From positions 127,489-190,185 of the forward strand of contig NZ_JAAKGV010000019.1 of the NCBI RefSeq assembly GCF_011043735.1: a stretch of 62,697 bases of DNA. The letters are read 5' to 3'. Positions within the stretch are counted from its first letter, which is position 1. Each line of letters begins with the position of its first letter. Made by a program: the position numbers and the translations under genes. The notes below the pieces were generated by a model that saw nothing but the letters and a program-made list of their open reading frames with translations, had not been told where the DNA came from and did not search any database. Source of the DNA: Methylobacterium sp. DB0501 (GTDB taxonomy: Bacteria; Pseudomonadota; Alphaproteobacteria; Rhizobiales; Beijerinckiaceae). Shown here piece by piece: positions 41,230 to 50,356 of this stretch.

Positions 41230-42168
41230 TCACGCCAGCGCCGGCAGCACCCGCTCGATCTCGGACCGGTGCGGCTCGAGGAAGGCCGGCAGTTTCAGGT
41301 CGGCCCCCAAGGCCTCCGCCGGCTCGTCGGCGGAAAAGCCCGGATCGTCGGTGGCGATCTCGAACAGCACGCCGCCGGGCTCGCGGAAGTAGACCGAGCG
41401 GAAGTAGTTGCGGTCGCGCTGCTCGGTCACCTGCAGCCCGAGCGCCCCGGCCCGCTCCGCCATCGCGGCTTGCGCCGCGTCGTCGGCCGCCCGGAAGGCG
41501 ATGTGGTGGACCGAGCCGCCGCCGGAGCGGCCGGGCAGGAAGTCGCCGACCTCCCGCAAGCTGACCGACGCCCCGAGCCGCGCCGTGCCGCGGTAGCGGG
41601 TGACCGCGCCCTCGCGACCGGTCTCCTCGAACCCGAACACCTCCGTCAGAACCCGGGCGGTGGGTGCCGTCTGGCGCAGCATCAGCGTCACGCCGTGGAA
41701 GCCCCGGATGGCATGCTCGGCCGGCACGTCGGACCCGGTCCAGGCCGGCTCCGCCTCCGCTCCGGCGACGCCGACCAGGGCGAGCCGCATCCCGTCGGGA
41801 TCGCGGAACGGCAGCACCGTCTCGCCGAAGACCCTGGCCGGCGCCTCGAAGGCGATGCCCGCCGCGACCAGGCGATGCGTCCAGTAGCCGATCGAGCCCT
41901 CGGGCACCCGGAACGCCGTCTCCTCGGTCTGCCCGACCCCGACCCGGCCCGGGGCGACGTGCTCCCAGGGGAAGAAGGTCAGGATCGTGCCGGGGGCGCC
42001 GTCCGCGTCGCCGTAATAGAGGTGGTAGGTGCCGGGGTCGTCGAAGTTGACGGTCTTCTTCACCAGGCGAAGCCCGAGGACGCGGGTGTAGAAGTCGAGG
42101 TTCCGGCGCGCCGGCCCCGAGATGGCGGTGACGTGGTGCAGGCCGGCGGAAATGGTGGCGGTCGTCAT
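41230..42168 (-). CDS. VOC-family ring-cleaving dioxygenase (MhqO-like)
   Basis: A 312-residue protein with two vicinal-oxygen-chelate modules. Module 1 has GLHHVTAISGPARRNLDFYTRVLGLRLVKKTVNFDDPGTYHLYYGD; module 2 has GFHGVTLMLRQTAPTARVLTEVFGF and SVHHIAFRAADD...YFRSVYFREPGGVLFEIATDDPGF. The conserved HHVT/His/Glu set forms the metal site. Such hydroquinone/glyoxalase-like dioxygenases detoxify quinones and aromatic electrophiles. The divergent LysR gene probably controls it. The start is ATG 42168. Confidence 0.93.
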   Translation of the reverse strand: MTTATISAGLHHVTAISGPARRNLDFYTRVLGLRLVKKTVNFDDPGTYHLYYGDADGAPGTILTFFPWEHVAPGRVGVGQTEETAFRVPEGSIGYWTHRLVAAGIAFEAPARVFGETVLPFRDPDGMRLALVGVAGAEAEPAWTGSDVPAEHAIRGFHGVTLMLRQTAPTARVLTEVFGFEETGREGAVTRYRGTARLGASVSLREVGDFLPGRSGGGSVHHIAFRAADDAAQAAMAERAGALGLQVTEQRDRNYFRSVYFREPGGVLFEIATDDPGFSADEPAEALGADLKLPAFLEPHRSEIERVLPALA

Positions 42169-42247
42169 GGCCCGGTGCTCCTGAAGGGCGGCCCCTCGGG
42201 GTCGCTGCGATGGAGGCAATCTAGGACTTGCCCCGGCGGCCAGAAAT

Positions 42248-42273
42248 AGAAACAATCGAAATCCATCGTTTCT
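42248..42273. promoter_or_regulatory. Candidate LysR operator between the dioxygenase and its regulator
   Basis: The region reads AGAAAC at 42248-42253 and GTTTCT at 42268-42273, with near-symmetric AATCG/CCATC flanks (9 of 11 paired). It is the only clear dyad in the 129-base divergent gap. It lies 25 bases ahead of the LysR start. Confidence 0.55.
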
Positions 42274-42297
42274 AGAACCGCAATTGGGGGAGAGGCC

Positions 42298-43257
42298 GTG
42301 GCGTTGCCCGATTTCGAGGCCTGGGCGATCTTCGCCCGGGTGGCGCAGACCGCCTCGTTCTCCCGCGCCGCGACCGAGCTCGGCCTGTCGAAGGCCACCG
42401 TCTCGAAGGCGGTGAGCCGGCTCGAACGGCGCCTCGGTACGGGCCTCCTGCACCGCACGTCGCGCCGCCTCGCGCTCACCGAGGCCGGGCGCCTCGCCCT
42501 CGACGGCGCCGCCCGCATCCTGGCGGCGGGCGAGGCGGCGGAAGCCGAGGCCCTGGCGCAATCGACCTCCCCGCGGGGCCTGGTGCGCGTCGCCGCCCCG
42601 ATGTCGTTCGGCCTCGCCCATGTGGCGCCGCTCCTGCCCGACTTCCTCGCCGCGCATCCCGAGGTCTCGGTCGACCTGCACCTGAGCGACGCGCTCATCG
42701 ACCTCGTCGGCGGCGGCTTCGACCTCGGCTTGCGCATCGCGGCACTCGCCGATTCGAGCCTGCGCCTGCGCCGCCTCTGCGCCGTCGGCCGCTCGCTGGT
42801 GGCCGCGCCCGCCTATCTCGACCGGGTCGGGCGGCCGTCGCATCCGCGCGAGCTCCAGGACCATGCCTGCCTCGGCTACGCCTACCTGCCGAATCCGGAG
42901 CGCTGGCACTTCCACGACGCGACCGGCACGGAGGCGACCGTGACGCCGGCCGGACGGCTGCGGGCGAACAATGCCGACGCGCTGACGCCCGCACTCCTGG
43001 CGGGCCTCGGCCTCGCCGTGCAGCCGGACTTCCTGGTCTGGGACGACCTGCGCGCCGGACGGTTGGAGCGGATCATGCCGGGCTGGTCGCCGCCGCAGGT
43101 CGGGCTCAACCTCCTGATGCCGCCCGGCGCGGCCCGGCCAGCGCGGGTCACGGCCCTGGTGACGTTCCTGGAACGGCGTCTCGCGGCGGCGCCCTGGGCC
43201 AGCGAGGCATCGGGAGCCGGCGGTGCGCCGACGGGTTACAGAAGCACGAGCCCGTAA
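42298..43257 (+). CDS. LysR-family regulator divergent from the dioxygenase
   Basis: A 319-residue protein. The N-terminal helix-turn-helix is ASFSRAATELGLSKATVSKAVSRLERRLGTGLLHRTSRRLALTEAG. The effector domain resembles the AaeR/DmlR-like group, with PRGLVRVAAPMSFGLAHVAPLLPDF and HPEVSVDLHLSDALIDLVGGGFDLGLRIA. It is probably the regulator of the neighbouring ring-cleaving dioxygenase, possibly sensing quinone. The start is GTG 42298. The last 15 residues are disordered. Confidence 0.92.
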   Translation: MALPDFEAWAIFARVAQTASFSRAATELGLSKATVSKAVSRLERRLGTGLLHRTSRRLALTEAGRLALDGAARILAAGEAAEAEALAQSTSPRGLVRVAAPMSFGLAHVAPLLPDFLAAHPEVSVDLHLSDALIDLVGGGFDLGLRIAALADSSLRLRRLCAVGRSLVAAPAYLDRVGRPSHPRELQDHACLGYAYLPNPERWHFHDATGTEATVTPAGRLRANNADALTPALLAGLGLAVQPDFLVWDDLRAGRLERIMPGWSPPQVGLNLLMPPGAARPARVTALVTFLERRLAAAPWASEASGAGGAPTGYRSTSP

Positions 43258-43464
43258 CAATGTGGCTTTACAACGCCGCCGGAATCGTCGAGGGGGCGCA
43301 TACAACCTTCGTCGTAGACCGAAAGTTGGAGCCGCCCGTGCGGCCGTCGCGCCGCGTGTTAGACTAGGTCGTTGATTCTACCGCTGTTTTTTGCATCCGG
43401 GCCGGTTCCCACGGCGGCTGAAAGGTGCTCTAAGCTCGGAGGGGGACCCGGGAGGAAGCGTACG

Positions 43465-43737
43465 ATGAAGTTCCGCGTCGAGGTCGATTGCACCCCGGTC
43501 GAGGCCCGCCAGTTCGTTGGGCTGCCCAACGTCGAGCCGATGCAGGCGGCGGTGATGGCCGAGGTCGAGCGGCGCATGCTGGCCGAGATGGATCGGTTCT
43601 CGCCCGACGCGATCATGCGCAGCTGGTTCACGGCGTTTCCCCAAGGGGCGGACCAGATGCAGAACCTGTTCCTCAAGATGTTCCAGCAGGGCTTCGGCGG
43701 CTCACCCACCCCACCGTCGACCAAGTCCGACACGTGA
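43465..43737 (+). CDS. Small conserved protein, DUF6489-like
   Basis: A 90-residue protein, MKFRVEVDCTPVEARQFVGLP, followed by a helical middle with AVMAEVERRMLAEMDRFSPDAIMRSWFTAFPQGADQM. The N-terminal VDCTP-EARQFVGLP motif matches a small alphaproteobacterial family (DUF6489) of unknown function. ATG 43465 begins the motif directly; an in-frame start at 43372 would add low-complexity residues. The stop is inside an 18-bp tandem repeat. aceE begins 238 bases downstream. Confidence 0.75.
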   Translation: MKFRVEVDCTPVEARQFVGLPNVEPMQAAVMAEVERRMLAEMDRFSPDAIMRSWFTAFPQGADQMQNLFLKMFQQGFGGSPTPPSTKSDT

Positions 43738-43775
43738 GGCAAGTCCTGCATGTGAGGCGAGTCCGGCGCGCGCGT
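43722..43775 (+). repeat. 18-bp tandem units across the DUF6489 gene stop
   Basis: CAAGTCCGACACGTGAGG (43722-43739), CAAGTCCTGCATGTGAGG (43740-43757) and a degenerate CGAGTCCGGCGCGCGTCC (43758-43775). The first includes the stop at 43735-43737; the second gives an in-frame TGA 18 bases on. Units 1 and 2 match at 15 of 18 bases. Confidence 0.85.
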
Positions 43776-43975
43776 CCGGCGCCGGCCGGCAATGGTTCCG
43801 GGTTTTCGCACTGCATCATCGCGCGCGATGCGGACGACCGGAACGCCTGCCCCCGTCGTTTCCGCTAAACCCTTGCAATCCTTCATGAGCTGCGAAAGCA
43901 TAGCGATGGCACGGACAATGCTGACGCCTGCGGCAGCTCGGCCCACCAATCGAGTATGATCCCAGGGAGGACAAC

Positions 43976-46633
43976 GTGGAACGCAGTCGCGATCTCGACC
44001 CGGTCGAGACCCAGGAGTGGCTCGACTCGCTCGACGGCGTGCTGGAGGTCGAGGGCCCGGACCGGGCACACTTCCTCATCGAGCAGGTCATCGAGGGCGC
44101 CCGCAAGAAGGGCGCGCCGGTGCCGTATTCGGCCAACACGGCGTACTTGAACACGATTCCGGTCGACAAGCAGCCCCCCCATCCGGGGGATCGGGTGATC
44201 GAGCACCGCATCCGCTCGGCGATCCGCTGGAACGCGATCGCGATCATCCTGCGCAACAACAAGGACTCGTCGGAGCTGGGCGGCCACATCGCCAGCTTCC
44301 AGTCGGCGGCGACCCTGTACGACACCGGCTTCATGCATTTCTGGCACGGTGCCGAGGGCGACCGTGGCGGCGACCTGATCTACGTCCAGGGCCATTCCTC
44401 GCCGGGCATCTACGCCCGCGCCTACCTGGAAGGCCGCCTGACCGAGGAGCAGCTGCTGAGCTTCCGCCAGGAAGTCGGCGGCAAGGGCCTCTCGTCCTAT
44501 CCGCATCCCTGGCTGATGCCGGATTTCTGGCAATTCCCGACCGTCTCGATGGGCCTCGGGCCCCTGATGGCGATCTATCAGGCGCGCTACCTGCGCTACC
44601 TGCACCATCGCGGGCTCGCCAACACCGACGGCCGCAAGGTCTGGGCCTTCATGGGCGACGGCGAGATGGACGAGCCGGAATCCCTCGGCGCGATCTCGCT
44701 CGCGGCGCGCGAGAAGCTCGACAACCTCGTCTTCGTGATCAACTGCAACCTTCAGCGCCTCGACGGCCCGGTGCGCGGCAACGGCAAGATCGTCCAGGAG
44801 CTGGAAGCCAATTTCCGCGGCGCCGGCTGGAACGTCATCAAGGTGCTGTGGGGTTCGGGCTGGGACCAGCTTCTCGCCCGCGACACCACCGGCATGCTGG
44901 CGCGCCTGATGGAGGAATGCGTCGACGGCGAGTACCAGGATTTCAAGTCGAAGAACGGCGCCTATATCCGCGAGCACTTCTTCGGCAAGTACCCGGAGAC
45001 CGCGGCGCTCGTGAAGGACTGGAGCGACGAGGACATCTGGCGCCTGACCCGCGGCGGCCATGACCCGAGCAAGGTTTTCGCGGCCTATTCCGCGGCCGTG
45101 AAGCACAAGGGTCAGCCGACCCTGATCCTCGCCAAGACCGTCAAGGGCTACGGCATGGGCGAGGCCGGTGAAGCGCAGAACATCACCCATCAGCAGAAGA
45201 AGATGGGCGAGGCGGTGCTCAAGCAGTTCCGCGACCGCTTCCAGATCGACCTCAACGACGACCAGATCGCCGAGATCCCGTTCATCCGCTTCCCCGAGGG
45301 GTCGCCGGAGCACACGTACCTGATGGAGCGCCGCAAGGCGCTGGGCGGCCCGCTGCCGGCGCGCCGGCAGACGTCGCAGGCGCTGCAGATCCCGCCGCTG
45401 GAGGCTTTTTCGGCCCAGCTGAAGGAGACCGCGGGCCGCGAGATCTCCACCACCATGGCCTTCGTGCGGGTGCTCAACACGCTCCTGCGCGACAAGAACA
45501 TCGGCAACCGCATCGTGCCGATCGTGCCCGACGAGAGCCGGACCTTCGGCATGGAGGGCATGTTCCGGCAATTCGGCATCTTCAGCCAGGTCGGCCAGCT
45601 CTACCGGCCGGAAGACGCCAACCAGCTGATGTATTACCGCGAGGACGAGAAGGGCCAGATGCTCCAGGAGGGCATCAACGAGGCCGGCGCGATGTCGTCC
45701 TGGATCGCGGCCGCGACCTCGTACTCGCATTCCGACGCGCCGACGATCCCGTTCTACATCTACTACTCGATGTTCGGGTTCCAGCGCATCGGCGACCTCG
45801 CCTGGGCCGCCGGCGACATGCGCGCCCGCGGCTTCATGATCGGCGGCACCGCCGGCCGCACGACGTTGAACGGCGAAGGCCTGCAGCACGAGGACGGGCA
45901 CAGCCACCTGATCTCGGCCACCATCCCGAACTGCGTCTCCTACGATCCGACCTTCTCCTACGAGGTGGCGGTGATCGTGCAGGACGGCCTGCGCCGGATG
46001 TATGCCGAGCAGGAGGACGTGTTCTACTACCTCACGGTGATGAACGAGAACTACGAGCATCCCGGCATGCCCGAAGGAACCGAGGCCGGGATCCTCAAGG
46101 GGATGTACCTGTTCCGCGAGGGCCGGGCCGGGTCGACGAAAAGGGTCCAGCTGATGGGCTCGGGCACGATCCTGCGCGAGGTCATCGCCGGGGCCGAGCT
46201 GCTGGAGCAGGATTTCGGCATCGCCGCCGACATCTGGTCCTGCCCGAGCTTCACGGAGCTGCGCCGCGAGGCGATGGCGGTGGAGCGCTGGAACATGCTC
46301 CACCCGACCGAGCCGCAGAAGACGTCCTACGTCGAGACCTGCCTGTCGGGCCGTCAGGGCCCGGTGATCGCGGCGACCGACTACATGCGGCTCTTCGCCG
46401 ACCAGATCCGCCCCTACGTGCCGGGCCGCTACAAGGTGCTCGGCACCGACGGCTTCGGCCGCTCGGATTACCGGGTGCGCCTGCGCGAGTTCTTCGAGGT
46501 CAACCGCTACTGGGTCGTCGTCGCGGCGCTCAAGAGCCTGGCCGAGGAGGGCGCCGTGCCGGCCGCCAAGGTCGCCGAGGCGATCGCCAAGTACGGGCTG
46601 AACCCGGAGAAGCCGGCCCCCTGGACGGTCTGA
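43976..46633 (+). CDS. aceE: Pyruvate dehydrogenase E1 component, homodimeric AceE type
   Basis: An 885-residue thiamine-diphosphate enzyme that decarboxylates pyruvate and transfers acetyl to lipoyl-E2. It has the TPP-binding MGDGEMDEPESLG...NLVFVINCNLQRLDGPVRGN motif, the AceE-specific NNKDSSELGGHIASFQSAATLY and the C-terminal GADIWSCPSFTELRREA. It is clearly of the beta/gamma-proteobacterial AceE type and not the alphaproteobacterial two-subunit PdhA/PdhB type. The start is GTG 43976. It leads an aceE-aceF-lpd operon with gaps of 116 and 31 bases. Confidence 0.97.
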   Translation: MERSRDLDPVETQEWLDSLDGVLEVEGPDRAHFLIEQVIEGARKKGAPVPYSANTAYLNTIPVDKQPPHPGDRVIEHRIRSAIRWNAIAIILRNNKDSSELGGHIASFQSAATLYDTGFMHFWHGAEGDRGGDLIYVQGHSSPGIYARAYLEGRLTEEQLLSFRQEVGGKGLSSYPHPWLMPDFWQFPTVSMGLGPLMAIYQARYLRYLHHRGLANTDGRKVWAFMGDGEMDEPESLGAISLAAREKLDNLVFVINCNLQRLDGPVRGNGKIVQELEANFRGAGWNVIKVLWGSGWDQLLARDTTGMLARLMEECVDGEYQDFKSKNGAYIREHFFGKYPETAALVKDWSDEDIWRLTRGGHDPSKVFAAYSAAVKHKGQPTLILAKTVKGYGMGEAGEAQNITHQQKKMGEAVLKQFRDRFQIDLNDDQIAEIPFIRFPEGSPEHTYLMERRKALGGPLPARRQTSQALQIPPLEAFSAQLKETAGREISTTMAFVRVLNTLLRDKNIGNRIVPIVPDESRTFGMEGMFRQFGIFSQVGQLYRPEDANQLMYYREDEKGQMLQEGINEAGAMSSWIAAATSYSHSDAPTIPFYIYYSMFGFQRIGDLAWAAGDMRARGFMIGGTAGRTTLNGEGLQHEDGHSHLISATIPNCVSYDPTFSYEVAVIVQDGLRRMYAEQEDVFYYLTVMNENYEHPGMPEGTEAGILKGMYLFREGRAGSTKRVQLMGSGTILREVIAGAELLEQDFGIAADIWSCPSFTELRREAMAVERWNMLHPTEPQKTSYVETCLSGRQGPVIAATDYMRLFADQIRPYVPGRYKVLGTDGFGRSDYRVRLREFFEVNRYWVVVAALKSLAEEGAVPAAKVAEAIAKYGLNPEKPAPWTV

Positions 46634-46644
46634 GCCCCTGACGC

Positions 46645-46692
46645 GGCGCGAGGCCCCTCTCCCGGAGATCCGGGAGGGGACGGCCTCGCGCG
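46645..46692 (+). other. Stable intercistronic hairpin between aceE and aceF
   Basis: The inner arms CCCCTCTCCCGG (46654-46665) and CCGGGAGGGG (46670-46679) pair with a small bulge around AGAT. The outer GCGCGAGG and CCTCGCGC arms extend the stem. It has no T-run, so it may be an mRNA-stabilising structure within the operon more than a terminator. Confidence 0.7.
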
Positions 46693-46749
46693 CGCCGAGA
46701 ATTCCATCTGCGTAAGACGTTTGAAGCGAAGAATTTGGGAGAGTGCGCA

Positions 46750-48060
46750 GTGTCGATCGAGGTCAAGATCCCGGATATCGGTGATTTCAAGGACATCCCG
46801 ATCATCGAGATCCTGGTGAAGGAAGGCGACACGATCGGGGCCGAGGACCCGATCGTGTCGCTCGAATCCGACAAGGCGACGATGGAGGTCCCCTCGCCGT
46901 CGGCCGGCGTGATCGAGAAGATCCTGGTCAAGGTCGGCGATACGGTGAGCGAGGGCAGCCCGGTCCTGCTGCTGAAGGGCGAGAGCGAGGAGAAGGCGCC
47001 GGCTGCCGCGGCCGCCGCGACCCCGTCCGCCGGTGCGGCGCCCGCCGCCGACACCGCCGCCCTGATGCCGAAGCAGGAGCCGGACCCGGCCAAGCCCGCC
47101 GCCCCGCCGATGCCGGCGGCGCCGTCCTCGTCCGCGCCGGACTTCTCGAACGTCCATGCCAGCCCCGCCGTGCGGCGGCTCGCCCGCGAGCTCGGCGTCG
47201 ACCTCAACGGCATCAAGGGCACGGGCGAGAAGGGCCGGATCACCAAGGAGGACGTGAAGGGCTCGCTGGTGCGCTCGGCCGCCCCCGCGCCGGCCGCCGG
47301 CAATGCGGTCGCCACCGGCAGCATGGGCATCCCGGAGATCCCGGCGGTCGACTTCTCGAAGTTCGGCCCGACCGAGGTCAAGCCGCTGCCGCGGATCAAG
47401 AAGATCTCCGGCCCGCACCTGCACCGCGCCTGGCTCAACGTGCCCCTCGTCACCCATTCGGACGAGTCGGACATCACCGAGACCGACGCCTACCGCAAGG
47501 AACTCGACACCGCCGGCAAGGACAAGGGCTACCGCGTCACCCTGCTGTCGTTCCTCATCAAGGCCGCGGTCTCGGCGCTTCGCCAGCACCCGGAGTTCAA
47601 CTCGTCGCTGAACCCCGAGAAGGACGCGCTGATCCTCAAGAAATACTACAACATCGGCGTCGCCGTCGACACGCCGGACGGCCTCGTCGTCCCGGTGGTC
47701 AAGGATGCCGACCGCAAGGGCATCGTCGAGATCAGCCAGGAACTCGGCGCGCTGTCGAAGAAGGCCCGCGACGGCAAGCTCGGCAGCGGCGACATGCAGG
47801 GCGCCACCTTCACGATCTCGTCGCTGGGCGGCATCGGCGGCACCGGCTTCACGCCCCTCGTCAACGCCCCCGAGGTCGCGATCCTGGGCGTGGTGCGCTC
47901 CAAGATGGCCCCGGTCTGGAACGGCTCCGAGTTCAAGCCGCGGCTGATGCTGCCGCTCTCGGTCTCCTACGACCACCGCGTGATCGACGGGGCGCTGGCT
48001 GCGCGCTTCACCCGCCACCTCGCCCACGTCCTCGAGGACGTCCGGCGCCTCGTCGTCTGA
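46750..48060 (+). CDS. aceF: Dihydrolipoamide acetyltransferase (PDH E2)
   Basis: A 436-residue E2. One N-terminal lipoyl domain (residues 1-78) has the attachment motif ESDKATMEVPSP (Lys42). An Ala/Pro-rich linker follows, then the peripheral subunit-binding domain (about 137-170, NVHASPAVRRLARELGVDLNGIKGTGEKGRI), then the catalytic domain, ending SYDHRVIDGALAARFTRHLAHVL with the catalytic His. The start is GTG 46750; an upstream in-frame TTG would add five residues. Single-lipoyl E2 pairs here with an E3 that carries a second lipoyl domain. Confidence 0.96.
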   Translation: MSIEVKIPDIGDFKDIPIIEILVKEGDTIGAEDPIVSLESDKATMEVPSPSAGVIEKILVKVGDTVSEGSPVLLLKGESEEKAPAAAAAATPSAGAAPAADTAALMPKQEPDPAKPAAPPMPAAPSSSAPDFSNVHASPAVRRLARELGVDLNGIKGTGEKGRITKEDVKGSLVRSAAPAPAAGNAVATGSMGIPEIPAVDFSKFGPTEVKPLPRIKKISGPHLHRAWLNVPLVTHSDESDITETDAYRKELDTAGKDKGYRVTLLSFLIKAAVSALRQHPEFNSSLNPEKDALILKKYYNIGVAVDTPDGLVVPVVKDADRKGIVEISQELGALSKKARDGKLGSGDMQGATFTISSLGGIGGTGFTPLVNAPEVAILGVVRSKMAPVWNGSEFKPRLMLPLSVSYDHRVIDGALAARFTRHLAHVLEDVRRLVV

Positions 48061-48091
48061 CGAAGGCTAAGAGCAACAGCGAGGCGATCCG

Positions 48092-49927
48092 ATGAGCAAC
48101 GAAGTCCGTCTGCCGGACATCGGCGACTTCAAGAACGTCCCGGTGATCGAGGTGCTGGTCAAGGCCGGCGATACGATCGCGGTCGACGACACCATCGTCG
48201 TCCTGGAATCCGACAAGGCGACCATGGACGTCCCCTCCTCCGTGGCCGGCACGGTCGCGGAGGTGAAGATCAAGCCCGGCGACACGGTCACGCAGGGCGA
48301 TCTGCTCCTGGTGCTGGAGGGCGTCGCCGCCGCCGGTCAGGCCAAGCCCGAGGTCGCCGAGAAGGCGGCCCCGGCCTCCGCTCCGGCAGCCGGCGGCTCG
48401 CCGCTGGCGGCGGGTGCGGGCCAGGCAGGCTACGGCTCGCCCGCCACCGCCGGCGGGACGGGGGCCTCCGCGGCTCCCGCCCCGAAGGGCGCGGCCCCGG
48501 TCTCCGGCGAGGCGATGCGGGCCGAGGTGCTGGTGCTCGGTGCCGGCCCCGGCGGCTACACGGCGGCGTTCCGCGCCGCCGATCTCGGCAAGAAGGTCGT
48601 GCTCGTCGAGCGCTGGGCCAGCCTCGGCGGGGTGTGCCTCAATGTCGGCTGCATTCCCTCGAAGGCCCTGCTCCACGCCGCCAAGGTGATCGACGAGAGC
48701 CAGGCGATGGCCTCGCACGGCATCAGCTTCGCCGCACCCCAGATCGACATCGACCAGCTGCGGAGCTGGAAGGAGGGCGTGGTCAAGCGCCTGACCGGCG
48801 GCCTCGGGGGTCTGGCCAAGCAGCGCAAGGTGACGGTGGTGACCGGCACCGCCCGCTTCGTCAGCCCGCACCAGATCGAGGTCGAGCACGAAGGTAAGAC
48901 GACGGTCATCGGCTTCGACAACGCGATCATCGCGGCCGGGTCCGAGCCGATCACGATGCCGTTCATCCCGCACGACGACCCGCGGGTGATCGACTCGACC
49001 GGCGCGCTCGAACTCGACGGGGTGCCGAAGCGCCTCCTCGTCATCGGCGGCGGCATCATCGGCCTCGAGATGGCGACGGTCTACCACGCGCTCGGGTCGA
49101 AGGTGACCATCGTCGAGCTGATGGACCAGATCATCCCTGGCGCCGACAAGGACATCGTCACCCCGCTCTTCAAGCGGATCGCGAAACAGTACGAGGCGAT
49201 CCACCTCAAGGCCAAGGTCACGGCCGTCGAGGCGCTGCCGGAAGGCCTCAAGGTGACGTTCGAGGGCGGCTCGGCGCCTTCGACCGACACCTTCGACAAG
49301 ATCCTGGTCTCGGTCGGCCGCCGTCCCAACGGCAAGCGGATCGGCGCCGAGGCGGCCGGCGTCGCGGTGGACGAGCGGGGCTTCATCCCGGTCGACAAGC
49401 AGATGCGGACCACCGCCTCCCACATCTTCGCCATCGGCGACGTGGTCGGCCAGCCGATGCTCGCTCACAAGGCGGTGCACGAGGGCAAGGTCGCGGCGGA
49501 AGCGGCTGCCGGCAAGAACTCGTTCTTCGACGCCAAGGTGATCCCGTCGGTGGCCTATACCGATCCGGAGGTGGCCTGGGTCGGCCTCTCCGAGACCGAG
49601 GCCAAGGCCAAGGGCATCAAGGTCGGCAAGGGTGTCTTCCCGTGGGCGGCGAGCGGCCGCTCGCTGTCGCTCGGGCGCGACGAGGGCCTGACCAAGGTGC
49701 TGTTCGACGAGGAGTCGAACCGCATCGTCGGCTGCGGCATCGTCGGTCCGTCTGCCGGCGACCTGATCGCGGAAGCCGCGCTCGCCATCGAGATGGGGGC
49801 GGATGCCGAGGATATCGGGCTCACCATCCACCCGCACCCGACCCTGTCGGAGACGGTCGGCATGGCGGCCGAGGCCTTCGAGGGCACCATCACCGACCTC
49901 TACATGCCGAAGAAGAAGGCGCATTGA
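48092..49927 (+). CDS. lpdA: Dihydrolipoamide dehydrogenase with N-terminal lipoyl domain (PDH E3)
   Basis: A 611-residue E3. Residues 1-78 are a lipoyl domain (LESDKATMDVPSS, Lys42). An Ala/Gly/Pro-rich linker follows (80-140), then a class I disulfide oxidoreductase with GAGPGGYTAAFRAADLG, the redox pair GGVCLNVGCIPSK (Cys182, Cys187), GGGIIGLEMATV and the C-terminal HPHPTLSE. The lipoyl-E3 arrangement is known in some beta-proteobacterial and Neisserial PDH operons. ATG 48092. The gene ends the PDH operon. Confidence 0.96.
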   Translation: MSNEVRLPDIGDFKNVPVIEVLVKAGDTIAVDDTIVVLESDKATMDVPSSVAGTVAEVKIKPGDTVTQGDLLLVLEGVAAAGQAKPEVAEKAAPASAPAAGGSPLAAGAGQAGYGSPATAGGTGASAAPAPKGAAPVSGEAMRAEVLVLGAGPGGYTAAFRAADLGKKVVLVERWASLGGVCLNVGCIPSKALLHAAKVIDESQAMASHGISFAAPQIDIDQLRSWKEGVVKRLTGGLGGLAKQRKVTVVTGTARFVSPHQIEVEHEGKTTVIGFDNAIIAAGSEPITMPFIPHDDPRVIDSTGALELDGVPKRLLVIGGGIIGLEMATVYHALGSKVTIVELMDQIIPGADKDIVTPLFKRIAKQYEAIHLKAKVTAVEALPEGLKVTFEGGSAPSTDTFDKILVSVGRRPNGKRIGAEAAGVAVDERGFIPVDKQMRTTASHIFAIGDVVGQPMLAHKAVHEGKVAAEAAAGKNSFFDAKVIPSVAYTDPEVAWVGLSETEAKAKGIKVGKGVFPWAASGRSLSLGRDEGLTKVLFDEESNRIVGCGIVGPSAGDLIAEAALAIEMGADAEDIGLTIHPHPTLSETVGMAAEAFEGTITDLYMPKKKAH

Positions 49928-49993
49928 GGCAGGTCTTGGTGGGGCGGCGTTCGCGCCGCTCCGCTTCCGACATCCTCAAGGAGAGTGAGCATT

Positions 49994-50164
49994 CCCCTTC
50001 CCCCTCTGCGGGGGAGGGTGGCGAGCGGAGCGAGCCGGGAGAGGGGACGCCGCTTCCGGAAAGGTCGTGACCTCCATGAAGTGCGCTTCCTGGATCAGCG
50101 TCGCGCTGCCCCTCTCCCGCCCGTCTCCGCCGGGCCCCCTCCCCCGCAGAGGGGGGAGGGGGAG
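49994..50164. repeat. Inverted pair of a ~50-bp GC-rich intergenic element
   Basis: Copy A (49994-50046) begins CCCCTTCCCCCTCTGCGGGG and ends CGGGAGAGGGG. Copy B (about 50110-50164) is the same element in reverse orientation (CCCCTCTCCCG to CCCCCGCAGAGGGGGG). The two could fold into a long cruciform. A partial third copy is at 57064-57089. They lie between lpdA and the malic enzyme gene, with no coding potential. Confidence 0.85.
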
Positions 50165-50356
50165 CCCGCGCTTCAATTCAATTTTGTCTGCGTCACGCTG
50201 GCCTGTTTGACAGGTCTGTAGTTTCGATTTCACCGCCACCCTCAGCGGGATCACGACCGAAACCTTGAGCGTTGCCATCCCGATCGGCGCCCACGAATGG
50301 CGCCGGCCGGGAGACGGCTCCGCACGCCGCCATCCCAGACGGACAGGAGGAACCCC

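Noticed and set aside
43883..46303. Long open frame antisense to aceE
   Set aside because: Same GC artefact; aceE is unambiguous.
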